The position numbers and the translations under genes were made by a program. This document shows, in pieces, positions 1 through 10,100 of a DNA stretch of 22,078 bases. The notes under the pieces were generated by a model, which saw only the letters and a program-made list of their open reading frames with translations, was not told where the DNA came from and made no database searches. Where the stretch lies: positions 1 through 22,078 of IMG/VR virus record IMGVR_UViG_3300006790_000129; one strand, 5' to 3'. This DNA comes from a virus. Position 1 is the first letter of the stretch; every line of letters starts with the position of its first letter.

Positions 1-30
1 AAACTGATCTTCTGTTGCCTTCTTCTTCAT
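1..30 (-). CDS. 5' end of next late gene; possibly small terminase subunit (partial)
   Basis: Only the first ten codons are inside the window (MKKKATEDQF). The ATG overlaps the TGA of the upstream 109-residue gene in an ATGA arrangement. It is preceded by AGGAG with a four-base spacer, one of the few clear Shine-Dalgarno sites here. In T7-like cyanophages the small terminase gene commonly follows the fiber genes. Its start often resembles 'K-x-T-E-x-Q(F/L)', as I recall the family. The start is seen directly; the terminase identity is inferred from position and ten residues, so it is tentative. Confidence 0.45.
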   Translation of the reverse strand, partial: MKKKATEDQF

Positions 31-356
31 TTGTCTCCTAGGAAGATTCGACGTGGAGTAGTAGGTTTAGGGATAGTAGCTGTTACTGCACGGTTATGTG
101 GCTCACGCATCCACTTAGCATTAACGTGAAAACCATCGTGTGGTACAGGAGGGGTAAGTTCATTACCTTCCTCATCATAGGTACCAGGATCGTAGATAGT
201 GCCGATTACATCGACAGCCCAATCCATGGTGTAGAACATCCATCGTTCTTGTTCGTTACCTTCTTCATCAGTAATGATAGTAAGGATGCCGATCTCTTTA
301 GCTGCTTCACGCCAAGCTGCTTCATCAGCAAATTTAAGGAATTGTGTTTCAGTCAT
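27..356 (-). CDS. small conserved-type phage protein downstream of the fiber genes
   Basis: This 109-residue acidic, soluble protein has no signal peptide or membrane segment. Its N-terminal part contains FADEAAWREAAKEIGI. The middle reads DVIGTIYDPGTYDEEGNE and is followed by a GFHVNAKW motif. The layout (aromatic start, 'DVIGTIY', then 'G-x-HVN') resembles a family of small proteins encoded beside tail fiber genes in many tailed phages. Their function is not known to me; a fiber-assembly role would be a guess. The start lies five bases after the last lectin-like gene with no obvious Shine-Dalgarno, so translation is probably coupled. The stop overlaps the next start. Confidence 0.8.
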   Translation of the reverse strand: MTETQFLKFADEAAWREAAKEIGILTIITDEEGNEQERWMFYTMDWAVDVIGTIYDPGTYDEEGNELTPPVPHDGFHVNAKWMREPHNRAVTATIPKPTTPRRIFLGDK

Positions 357-361
357 TATGT

Positions 362-1663
362 TTATTGAGTGGTTAGTACTTGTAGGGCATCGTCAGATAA
401 TTGGGTTGGGTAGTAGTCAATTCTGCTGATGTACCCACAGAGGAATTGATCATCTTCGTAGTTACGTCCTAAATTCAACGCAACAGAAGGATTAGAGTTT
501 GTATTAGCTAGATTGCCTTCAACTACAGTCATGCCAGGAACACTGTAGAACCCAAATACGTTAGTGTTGTCAGTAGAGCTTGCTGATTTAATTGATTGAC
601 CGGCGAAGCTATAATCTACTGGCTTAGTGCCTGTAGATGCTTTTTGAGGCGGTCTGTAACCTGCACTTAAGGTGCTGGTATTGTAAGTCAATCTATCGCC
701 AGATACATTATCACCGGCATCTTTCATGCCATAAACTGATCTCCTAAAAGTTGTGGCAAATGTTGTATGTTGAGCAACAAATGAACGTGATGAGCTTGGA
801 GAGTAAAATTGATCCAACTCAGCTTGATTAATCGTACATAAATCAGCAGCACGGGTTTCTTCTGCGCCAGAGGTTGGGATGTAGCTGGTGGGGAAGGTGC
901 CTTCCTCTATTTGATAGCCCCACAAAACCATCCCACTGTTAGCAAGAGCAGTATTAACGGGACCACCAAAGCCAGAGGATGTGCTGCCTCCACCAGTATC
1001 TGTATCCGATGGGTTGAAGTACATCCCAACATCAGTAGCACTGGGGTAAGTAACAGTCAGCCAACATCTATACCACCCATTACCAACATTTTGAATACCA
1101 GCACCATAGGAAGTGCGAGTAGCAACATCACCTTCGAGGAATTTATAGCTCTCGTTAGCAAGATCAAATGTTGCTCGCACAAAATCATTGGTAGCCTGTA
1201 CTTCTCGAATTGCGAAATACTGTCGGCTGCCAATCAGCTTGACATAGACGGACCCTGTTGCACTGGTAGTCCAATTTCCTGTCGGCGGGGTTGGGTTCAC
1301 ACCAAGGCTATTCTGCCCAACGGTTTCGGCAAAATACACAGCATCGTTAGACCCATCTGGAGCCGTTTGATTGCTGTTATTGGTATAACCTGACGATATT
1401 GTGTAGCGGGTATCCAAAAGATCATTGCTGGGATAGTTGTAGTTCGTCCTACTTTCTTCAATCAACAAGCCCTGATCAGTGAGACGTGGGACATTACCTG
1501 GGTAAAGATATACCTCTCCATTGTGCATTCCTGTACCTGGACTAGGAACTGGTGGAGAGGCATCACTTTGTCTCGTAAAAGTAATCCTAGGGTCTAGCTT
1601 CTTACTCTTCATAAAGTCCAGAGTGATTGAAGGCTCTGCATCAGGAAATTTATTTGGTGTCAT
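362..1663 (-). CDS. lectin-like tail protein, paralog C (putative receptor-binding protein)
   Basis: This 433-residue protein is the third of three tandem paralogs after the main tail fiber. The N-terminus has the shared block LDPRITFTRQSDAS, then NVPRLTDQGLLIEESRTN. The middle is a beta-rich, jelly-roll-like region ending in WGYQIEEGTFPTSYIPTSGA followed by TRAAD. The C-terminus ends ISRIDYYPTQLSDDALQVL, close to paralog A and unlike B. The LLIEESRTN and SYIPTSGA-x-x-TRAAD motifs are common in phage tail proteins with a concanavalin/LamG-like fold. Carbohydrate or receptor binding is therefore the likely role, though no binding residues can be assigned. The start overlaps the stop of paralog B (ATGA). 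Confidence 0.8.
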   Translation of the reverse strand: MTPNKFPDAEPSITLDFMKSKKLDPRITFTRQSDASPPVPSPGTGMHNGEVYLYPGNVPRLTDQGLLIEESRTNYNYPSNDLLDTRYTISSGYTNNSNQTAPDGSNDAVYFAETVGQNSLGVNPTPPTGNWTTSATGSVYVKLIGSRQYFAIREVQATNDFVRATFDLANESYKFLEGDVATRTSYGAGIQNVGNGWYRCWLTVTYPSATDVGMYFNPSDTDTGGGSTSSGFGGPVNTALANSGMVLWGYQIEEGTFPTSYIPTSGAEETRAADLCTINQAELDQFYSPSSSRSFVAQHTTFATTFRRSVYGMKDAGDNVSGDRLTYNTSTLSAGYRPPQKASTGTKPVDYSFAGQSIKSASSTDNTNVFGFYSVPGMTVVEGNLANTNSNPSVALNLGRNYEDDQFLCGYISRIDYYPTQLSDDALQVLTTQ

Positions 1664-2988
1664 TGCGTTAACCCCACTTGTTGATCTTTATTTGAGTAAG
1701 AGTTGTAGATACACATACGCGATATTGTCATAGGCTGACTAAATCCAGCTATCCTCTCTGCACTTGCACTTTTTATACTCTCGTTGTTGTTACCTATTCG
1801 CTCATAATTTACGCCTTGATAACCAACTTCGTTTAAAGAAGTAGCAGAAGTTGTGCCATTAAACCAACTCTGAGCAACTTTGTAAATAACATCGGGTCCA
1901 GTTGTGTCAGGAAGAAATATCTGCCGATTGTTAATCTTAGATCCGTTAACTGTTGGGAAATAAGTTTTAGTTCTTATGTCACCACCATCACCACCACCCG
2001 ATTTACCTCGCATTACTAATCCAACGACTGAATCATTTCCATTAGAATCTTCAAGTCGCCACATACTCGTGTTACTAGCTGAGGACTTGTTATCTTGTAC
2101 TTTGTAGTTGAGATACAATTCTGTGCAAATAGTACCTTGCTGGTCAGCATTCCAGGCATCTGCAATATCTACAGTCATGGTATCAGCAGCCCTAGTCGCA
2201 GCAGCGCCAGAGGTTGGGATGTAGGAAGTTCCGAATGCGCCTAGTTCTGATTGGAACCCCCAGATAAACCAATTCGTAGAGTTGTATTGTGTCCTGATTG
2301 AAAAGAACCCAGTACCAGCAGCATTCTGTGCAGAAATAGCTAGACGATACCAGCCATTTGAATATCTTTCGAAACTAAAACCCGGTGAATTGGGTTCCAC
2401 TTGACTGCCTATGGTCTCAACCTCCGTAGTTTCGTTGTCAAAATTAAAGATAAAATTCCTTTGCGAGTCTGGGCCGTCCGGGAAAGTCCAACCGTTTCCC
2501 ATCAACCCAATGGTTGCCGTAGTTCCGCTGCCGGGATTTGCATCTTTCACCCACATTGAGTAGGTCCGAGATCCAGTAACTTGTGTAGTACTGCTGTTTA
2601 AGTTGAGGTTTCCCGTAGCTCCTGCCATTTGAAAATCAAGAAGAGCGCCAGTGTTAGTGCCATCAGGTGCTGTGGTTTGATTCGTCTTGACATAGTTAGG
2701 GATTAACCAAGTTCCTGTTGTGCCATCAAAAGTTGATGGATAGGTATCATTCGTCCTACTCTCTTCGATCAACAATCCCTGGCACTTGCCATCTTTCCAC
2801 TGAAACCGAGGAGTGTTGTAGTCAGAGAGTGAAATTTTATTAGAACCAGTGGCCGTACCAGGAGAGGGGACAGCAGGAGACGTAGCTTGTGAAGCACGAC
2901 CAAACGTAGCCTGAGGATGCATCTGTTGAGACCTAGCAAAGTTAACCGTGAAGGCTGGTCTCGTTGTAGGGAAACTGTCTAAGGTCAT
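1660..2988 (-). CDS. lectin-like tail protein, paralog B (putative receptor-binding protein)
   Basis: This 442-residue protein is the middle of three tandem paralogs. The N-terminal block (MHPQATFGRASQAT, then GLLIEESRTN) and the central WGFQSELGAFGTSYIPTSGA plus TRAAD motif match A and C. The last 150 or so residues differ: there is a glycine-rich GKSGGGDGGD stretch, and the C-terminus lacks the R-I-D-Y-Y-P-T ending of the other two. A shared fold with a different tip or a different target is a reasonable inference. The reading frame is intact, with ATGA overlaps at both ends and no promoter or terminator visible. Function is inferred from family resemblance only. Confidence 0.78.
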   Translation of the reverse strand: MTLDSFPTTRPAFTVNFARSQQMHPQATFGRASQATSPAVPSPGTATGSNKISLSDYNTPRFQWKDGKCQGLLIEESRTNDTYPSTFDGTTGTWLIPNYVKTNQTTAPDGTNTGALLDFQMAGATGNLNLNSSTTQVTGSRTYSMWVKDANPGSGTTATIGLMGNGWTFPDGPDSQRNFIFNFDNETTEVETIGSQVEPNSPGFSFERYSNGWYRLAISAQNAAGTGFFSIRTQYNSTNWFIWGFQSELGAFGTSYIPTSGAAATRAADTMTVDIADAWNADQQGTICTELYLNYKVQDNKSSASNTSMWRLEDSNGNDSVVGLVMRGKSGGGDGGDIRTKTYFPTVNGSKINNRQIFLPDTTGPDVIYKVAQSWFNGTTSATSLNEVGYQGVNYERIGNNNESIKSASAERIAGFSQPMTISRMCIYNSYSNKDQQVGLTQ

Positions 2989-4217
2989 GATGTTAATGCC
3001 TCCAGTGCATCTGTAGTAAACGTAGTTGGGTAATAGTCAATACGCTTTAAGTACCCACTTGATAGTTGACCACCAGAGCGGTTTTTGAAGAAACTCCATG
3101 TACTAACGGTAGGCACAGAGTCTGGCTTTGTTTCAGGAGTGGTGGTTAGTACACCATCATTAGCGCCCTCCAAATATCCAGTAGAGAATGATAATGCGTT
3201 CTTTGTAGGTTCATTAACAACGTCAGCGGAAGCTGGTCCCTTCACCTGTCCTGTATAAGTGGTGCCTGACATGTTAGTAATAAAAGTGTTAGTAAATGCT
3301 TTATCAGCATCATTATTTGAATAAGTGATTCTCCTATTCTGACCACTCCAGATAGCCCAAAGACGCCCTGTGTCGATAGGCTCTATAAAGGTGACGACTG
3401 TTCCTGCAATTGGGTTCCAGAAACTACTGAAGTTATTTCCAGTAATGTCCACCACATCCTGAGCCCTAGTCACTTCTGAGCCTGCAGTTGGGATGTAGGA
3501 GGTTGGGAAGGCGCCTCCTGTTTCTAGTTGTGCACCCCAGAGGTACACGCTCTTGGTATCGACAGGTACGATGTTTATTTTGTTAATATCATCTTTTACA
3601 TTTACTTTTATGCAAAGTCGATACCAATCATTTCCAACTGGTTCATACGAATACTCTGAAGGAGTTAGATTAGACGTGAAAGTTTTGGTAGCAAAGGTAA
3701 AGTTTATCCAACTCTGCTGACTTTGGGTTTTTGCAACCCTAAAAAGAACAGCTTCCGAATCTCCAGCCTTGACGTAAACAGTTGCAGCTAATGCAGTGCC
3801 TGAACTAATTTGCGTGAAACTTTGGTCAATCCCACTGGAACCAACCTTGCCATCAGTAACGTCTCCTGTAAATTTCAAAGCCGTATTGCTTCCATCTGGG
3901 GCGGTTGTTTCGGTTGTATTGGTATCTCCTGTTCCCCAATTAGTGATGTCCCAGTCTGCTGAGAAATCTTTTGATTGAAGAAGTATGTTTGTCCTTTCTT
4001 CCTCAACCAACAACCCGTCATCAGTAAGACGTGGGACATGCTCTTTGAATTGATAAAGCCCACCATTGTGCATACCATAACCTTCACCAGTAATTGGATA
4101 GGGAGTAGCACCTGCATCACTTGCTCTACTAAAAGTAATACGAGGATCCAGCTGCCTTGAATTCTGAAAATCCAAGGTGATAGCTGGCATCTCGTTTGGG
4201 TAATTAAATAACGTCAT
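2985..4217 (-). CDS. lectin-like tail protein, paralog A (putative receptor-binding protein)
   Basis: This 410-residue protein is the first of three tandem paralogs directly after the main fiber gene. It has the block LDPRITFSRASDAG, then HVPRLTDDGLLVEEERTN. Central beta-rich sequence leads to WGAQLETGGAFPTSYIPTAG and a TRAQD variant of the TRAAD motif. The C-terminus (LKRIDYYPTTFTTDALEAL) closely parallels paralog C. A LamG/concanavalin-like fold is likely from these motifs. A role as accessory fiber or receptor-binding protein follows from position. The start codon overlaps the tail fiber stop (ATGA) with no Shine-Dalgarno, which suggests coupled translation. Confidence 0.8.
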   Translation of the reverse strand: MTLFNYPNEMPAITLDFQNSRQLDPRITFSRASDAGATPYPITGEGYGMHNGGLYQFKEHVPRLTDDGLLVEEERTNILLQSKDFSADWDITNWGTGDTNTTETTAPDGSNTALKFTGDVTDGKVGSSGIDQSFTQISSGTALAATVYVKAGDSEAVLFRVAKTQSQQSWINFTFATKTFTSNLTPSEYSYEPVGNDWYRLCIKVNVKDDINKINIVPVDTKSVYLWGAQLETGGAFPTSYIPTAGSEVTRAQDVVDITGNNFSSFWNPIAGTVVTFIEPIDTGRLWAIWSGQNRRITYSNNDADKAFTNTFITNMSGTTYTGQVKGPASADVVNEPTKNALSFSTGYLEGANDGVLTTTPETKPDSVPTVSTWSFFKNRSGGQLSSGYLKRIDYYPTTFTTDALEALTS

Positions 4218-7102
4218 ACTGGTTGCGGGAACTTAGTAAGAACAACAGTGGAGGTATCAGCACGGTAGTTAAAATACAAACCTCGGTTAGCGATACTAGT
4301 TTGATCACCAACGTTATAGAAAAGAATACCTTCTCCAACAAATACAGGCTGAGGAACACCAGTTGTATCATTAGCTAAGGTTCCGCTTAAGTTAGTAGTA
4401 AACGGACGCAGAGTAGCTACGTTATCAACAAACGCCATCTGACCAAGCATCTGGTTCAGAGGGATCTGGTTTGGGTTAGTGCCAATATTTTCAACATCTA
4501 CAGCACCTAGGTTACCCCATTCAGTACCGTTATAACCTTCAAACTTATTGATAGTGGTGTTAAATCGGATCTGTCCAGCTGCTTCAGTAAAGGTACTATT
4601 ACGTTCAGCAGTAGTACCAGCAGGAATCTGAACAGCAGAAGTAGAAGTTAAATCAATAGTGCTAGAACCATTAACGCTTAGGACAATATCTCCATTACCA
4701 GCAGTACGGTCACCGACAATCTTAAAGTTATTAACATCTAAATCACCACCTAAATCAGGCGTAAGATCAGAAACAAGATTACTTGAAACTGCAGATGGAT
4801 CAATGTTAATGTATCCAGTCTTCTGGTCAACAGTTAGTGTCTCACCAACTTGGAATCTACCAACCTCATCAGTAGAAGATTGCCATACACGACCGCCATT
4901 AAACTGACTGTTATCTTTGGTACCACCTGCTTCACCACCAGTTTCAACAGTCTTAGCATTACCAGTGATAAAAGTACCACCACGAGATGGTAGTGCAGTG
5001 TAGTCAGTACCATAACCACAATACTCAAAGGTATGACCACCAGAAGAGATATAACTTTGATTGTAGAAAGTAGCAGTTTGAGGTGCTGTAGTATCAGCCT
5101 GGAAACCCATGTTGATATTACGTTGAGCAGGGTATGGGTTAGAGATAGTTACATCACATGCACCACCAGAAACTTTAGTAGCAGATAGGATTTCATAGTA
5201 ATCAGATCCAATCTGCATCAACATGCCAGAACCTGGTTGATTAGTACCCAAACCATTTACATTGACCTTGATGTCAAAAGCACTTTGTCCCGATGGGAAG
5301 GTAGGAGGATTAGGGCTATTATCTGTGTAGGCAAGGGTATCTTCAGTAGTATCACCAGTAAAGAGAGCACTAGATGACCTACCATCAGCAATCAAACCAT
5401 ATGAACCAAAGTCAGTAGTACAGTTACTAAGGTTTAAAATTGAACCTTTAATAGCTGCAGCATGGAAGTGGCAGAAGGTGCCAAAGAAACTAACCAGCTG
5501 AGCATATGAGTCGTCCGTACAGAGAACACCAGGACCATCTAGGCAGATCTGAGTGAAGCTATCAACGACAAAAGATTTAAGAGGTGATAGGGGATCAAGG
5601 ACAGAACCCTTAACTAGGATACCACCACCAGTTGGTGCAGATGTAAGATCTGCTGCTTCACCTGGGAGATCATTAGGGTCAAAATTGTCTTTCCTATTAT
5701 CAATCTGACTATCTGCAAAGTTAGTGCAGTTCTGGATATAAGGTGATTTAGTAATCTTTGCATTAGGAAGGAATCCAGCAATCCAACCCTGATTAACAGG
5801 AAGACCATAAGTAGGGTCTTCATAATCAGAACCTGATCCACCACGAGCACCTGATGCCTTCATACCAGCGAAGGTAAACCCAGTGATATAGCTACCACTA
5901 CCCATCCTAAACATCTGAGATAATTCAGGTGTTGATGGAACAGCAGGGTCATAGCCAGAAACACTCTCTACATTAGGGTGAACGAAACAACTACGCATTG
6001 CTTGTCCAACAATGCTCATGTTTCCAGCCTTCATGTCTATTGGTACGATTTCTTCATACACACCAGGGAATACAAAGATTAGAGCATTATCAACTTTGAC
6101 TTGTCCTGCAATTTCACCATTAGCAGCTTTAACTGCATGAGCAATGGTTTTCATCGCTTTGGTTACTGAATGACCACTATAAGCATCATCACCATTCTCT
6201 GCGCTTACAAAGAAAACATCGTTATATATAGTGTCACCAGCGGTGGAACCTTTGACAGGTACCCAAGTAGAACCATTCCAGATATGGAGGATGTCATCAG
6301 AGTCTCGGAACCAAGTCTTACCAGTTACATTGGTAGTAGGTTGAGCTTCTTGTACTAAGGTTTCATACTGAGTATCGTTAGCACCAGTTGAAGCTACAGT
6401 ACTATCAGTACCATTCCAAGCAGTAGTAGATGAATCATAGTAGGTATCTCCACTATTATCAATATCTACATTATTCCAATAACGGTCTTCGATAGCACCA
6501 GAGGTTGCTACATGTTGATCGTTAGTTTCCCAAGAGTCAGACTGTCTAACTGTTTCATCTATTTTGTTCCAATACCTAACATCAAGTTGTGGAATAGCAT
6601 CATTTACATTGTTAGTAGAACAAGCAGATTCCTCAACAACCCTACGTAAAGCTTCAAAGTTTTCATTAAGCTCTTCTGCTTTGATAGAACTACCTGGGTA
6701 AAAGGTAGCTGGTAAGTCACCTTTATCTATAGATGTTTTACGGTAGACACGTACGTTAACAGGCGATCCAGATTCTAGAGGATAGTTAGTACCAGTATTA
6801 GGTACTAGTGGGTGTTTCGCCGTACCTCCAGAAGGAAGTTTAGGAGTCGTAATAGAAGTAGCAAGTTGGGTAGTGACTACTCCTGTACTAGAGATAACCC
6901 AGGAATAAAAATCAGTTGCTGAACCACCAGTACCAAAGTTACCAGTAACACCAGTAGCTTGTGGTACGTTCACCCATTTACGGTTATTATAATCATATAT
7001 ATCAACTCTAATATCTTCATTGGTGTCAAAAGGGAAGGTAGGGGTAACTGTAAGTTGAGAGCCAGTTCCTGCTACCAAATCTTGAAAATTTTCGCAAGTC
7101 AT
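4214..7102 (-). CDS. gp17: T7 gp17-type tail fiber with beta-helix-like middle
   Basis: This 962-residue fiber subunit should attach to the tail and contact the host surface. Residues 1-160 form the T7 gp17-type tail-binding domain, ending FYPGSSIKAEELNENFEALR. Residues about 175-245 carry repeats of the D-x-x-VA(T/S)-x-GA type. From about residue 297 (FFVSAENGDDAYSG, then a KTIAHAV segment) the sequence resembles the entry to a right-handed parallel beta-helix, as in phage pectate-lyase-like spikes, and continues with short beta-rich turns. Residues about 825-865 hold the common fiber block AAGQIRFNTTINKFEGYNG. T7 gp17 is about 550 residues, so this one is much longer in the shaft and tip. 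No enzymatic residues were identified. It overlaps the gp16-like gene by ATGA. Confidence 0.9.
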   Translation of the reverse strand: MTCENFQDLVAGTGSQLTVTPTFPFDTNEDIRVDIYDYNNRKWVNVPQATGVTGNFGTGGSATDFYSWVISSTGVVTTQLATSITTPKLPSGGTAKHPLVPNTGTNYPLESGSPVNVRVYRKTSIDKGDLPATFYPGSSIKAEELNENFEALRRVVEESACSTNNVNDAIPQLDVRYWNKIDETVRQSDSWETNDQHVATSGAIEDRYWNNVDIDNSGDTYYDSSTTAWNGTDSTVASTGANDTQYETLVQEAQPTTNVTGKTWFRDSDDILHIWNGSTWVPVKGSTAGDTIYNDVFFVSAENGDDAYSGHSVTKAMKTIAHAVKAANGEIAGQVKVDNALIFVFPGVYEEIVPIDMKAGNMSIVGQAMRSCFVHPNVESVSGYDPAVPSTPELSQMFRMGSGSYITGFTFAGMKASGARGGSGSDYEDPTYGLPVNQGWIAGFLPNAKITKSPYIQNCTNFADSQIDNRKDNFDPNDLPGEAADLTSAPTGGGILVKGSVLDPLSPLKSFVVDSFTQICLDGPGVLCTDDSYAQLVSFFGTFCHFHAAAIKGSILNLSNCTTDFGSYGLIADGRSSSALFTGDTTEDTLAYTDNSPNPPTFPSGQSAFDIKVNVNGLGTNQPGSGMLMQIGSDYYEILSATKVSGGACDVTISNPYPAQRNINMGFQADTTAPQTATFYNQSYISSGGHTFEYCGYGTDYTALPSRGGTFITGNAKTVETGGEAGGTKDNSQFNGGRVWQSSTDEVGRFQVGETLTVDQKTGYINIDPSAVSSNLVSDLTPDLGGDLDVNNFKIVGDRTAGNGDIVLSVNGSSTIDLTSTSAVQIPAGTTAERNSTFTEAAGQIRFNTTINKFEGYNGTEWGNLGAVDVENIGTNPNQIPLNQMLGQMAFVDNVATLRPFTTNLSGTLANDTTGVPQPVFVGEGILFYNVGDQTSIANRGLYFNYRADTSTVVLTKFPQPV

Positions 7103-10100
7103 CGTGTTGGAAGATTAAGTAAGAAGTTTTCAGCTTGAGAACTTAGAGGCTCTTGACCAGTAGCTGCCCTGGCTTCATTCACATTATTGATCCATGATTG
7201 ATGTTCAATACGGTCGCGAGTGGACAACCTACCTCTTGCTGCACTAACAGCCACATTAAGACCATAAGCAAGTTCGTTGTGGATCCCCATAAATTTATCT
7301 TTAGGAACCCTATCAGATGTATTCCACCAATCAGACTTGAGATCCATCAGTCGTTCTAGAGAACCTTCTTTTTCAGCTCTCTTCATGACGTTACGGATTG
7401 TCTGAAGGAATAGACCATCTTTACCAACCATGTGGTACAACTCAGCACGTTCTGTATTAGTGTAAGGGATACCTTCAGGACTTTCGTTAAACTGTGGCAT
7501 AGAGTTAAACCCTACAACATCAAGGAACCTAGCTTCAGGACCCATATCATCACTAATCATAGCACCTTTGTTATAGGTATTCCAGACACGTGTCATGAAG
7601 GACGGATTATGTCCTACAGGTTTACCGTAGATCCAGTCAGTAGATTCAGGGAGTCTAGCATCTTCAGGTACAAAGACATCAGCAAATTTGTTACGGTTAC
7701 GGGCATAACCAATGATGTCACGTTCAATCTCTCGTGAAGTATCAGAGAACAACCGTCCCCACTCACCACGTTGTCCAGCACCAGGGATGGCATTGTTGAA
7801 CGTACCAGCGAGATAACGGTTAAGAGCACCTTCATTACCACTAAGGATATCATTGACAACTTGGAAGTTCATCATTGCGTTCTTATCTTTGATAGCAGCA
7901 CCAGCAACAAATGCTAGCTTGTTACCAATCTCTTCGATTTGAACTTCAGTGAGTCGATCAAAGTTATCCATAGCATTAACAGTTGTAGCTAACCAGTCAC
8001 CAACAGGTCCCAACGCCTCATAAGACACCCATTTCTCAATACCAGGTATTTTATAAGAACGAGTAGGTTTACCCAATTGACGAGCTTGTCTATCTAGTCC
8101 TGCTTCACCGTAGACGGTATTATCACCAGTAATACGGTCTTGAGTAAATGCCTGCCATGCACCCATTACACCAAGAGTACCCATAGCCCATCTACCTTTA
8201 GCTTCTTGACGTAGTTCAATGAACTTCTGCATAGCAGCATCAGGTGAGATGTCTACAATACCACGGTTCTGTAGTGCTTCCATAATTTCAGGACCACTAT
8301 ACTCTTTAAGTGGTTTCATGGTAAATGCTTGGAGGTCACCAACAAACTGACCAATAAGAGGTTGTGCAGGGTTGTACTTAGCAAACAGACTCAGCATGTT
8401 ACCTTGTGCTCTAGGGAACATAAACACGGATCTCATGATAGGAGAGTACCGGGTTAGTTGTCCGAGAGCATTAGACACACCATCATTCAACTGCATGTTG
8501 ATTTCTTGTGATGCATACTTAACACGTTGATCTGTAAGAACACCGTCGGCATCAAACATGTTATCATAGGAACGTTTGAAACCTTCTGCATACAACTCTT
8601 GATCACCTAGACTACCACGTACAATGTCATCCATAGACAGCCTACCTTCTACAAAGTCAAAGGCATCTGATTTAGCCTGTACCTGTGCCATAAATGCATT
8701 CACATAGGCATCCATAGCACTCATGGTGTTACCACTCCACCTCATCAATGGGTGTTGGTGTAGGTCTTCCAGTTGTTTGAGTTGTTCAACCAACATAGCA
8801 GGACCTTCATTACCATCTGTTAGGGCAGCTTCAGCGTAACTCCTAAGAGCCTGCATACGGTCATCTCTCTGTATCTGTAGATCAGGACGGACCAGTTCCA
8901 TGTACTTCTCAGGTTCCGTAGAGACCTTCATGTACACGTCATGAGCATACCGTCTAGCAGCATCCATAGTTTGTCCTAAGGAACTGTAGGCATGGAATGT
9001 CCTACGCATAGAGTAGAAGTCACCACTCATTACTGCTCCAATCATCTGTGTAGCAGGTTTGGAGAGTAGTCCGGTGACACCACCAATAGCAGCAGCAATA
9101 GGAGTACCAAAGCCAGACAGAGTAGAGTTCATGACATTTGCCCATCCTGCCTGTATCATACGGTTAGGCATATCAGGGTTAGGATCTACAAACAACTTAC
9201 TAGCATCAGCCATTTCCTGCATGAACTGTTTGTTCAGTCCATACATGGTGTTAACCTTACCATTAGTAGCGTCGTACATCTCGTACATCGGCTTCAGGAA
9301 GTGAGGTTTCTCCTGATTGATCTGTTTGAGAGTTTGGAGGAACTGTTTAGACTGTCCAACAATCTGAGTTCTAGCAATAGCACGAGCAGACTCATTCTTG
9401 CTCATGAACTCAGCCATTGCATCAGGCTTATTTTTAAACCTACTAGCCAACCTTTCAATAAAGTTTGGGTTGTAGAAGTCTTGTTGCTTGTTCCAATCAG
9501 ACAAACCTTTGACATTAAGTAGAGTTTCTACTCTATCCCAGATCTCATCTTTCAGGTTATCAGCAGCAAGGTAGTCCAGGTTCTCTAACAGACTGTCTGA
9601 CATATCAGCAATCTGTCCAGAAGCAGAAGTCTGTAGTAGTGCATCTGCTTGGAACTTCTCTAGGTTATAGATCTTATCCATATAACCCTTGACAGCATCA
9701 TTTACAGCACCAGATCGAATAATACTTTCAGGTACTTTCTGGACCATCTTAGCGATAAATCCACTGTCTGCCATAGGATCCATTAAAGTTTCTGCTAACT
9801 GAGTAGTTGCAGACTTGATAGACTTATCAGATAGTTTAACACCTTCACTGGTAATGTAATCGAAGTTACCAGCTTGTTTAATCCTGTCAGTTACTTGATC
9901 CAGTAACCACTCAGGACCTTCATCTACTGCTTTCTTAAGTGCCGCAGGAGATATAAAGTTAGCAACACGACCATATTGAGTACCTATGTTATCTTTAATA
10001 CGGGCAGCGCTAACCATAGCAGAAGCTACATCAGCTTCATCTACAGAACGCATACCGGTTTCAGCAACATCCCACATATCGTGGACACCCTTAATCGGTT

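Noticed and set aside
911-1393. 160-codon plus-strand frame opposite lectin-like gene C
   Set aside because: Antisense to a supported gene; the translation is cysteine- and serine-rich low-complexity text without recognisable motifs.
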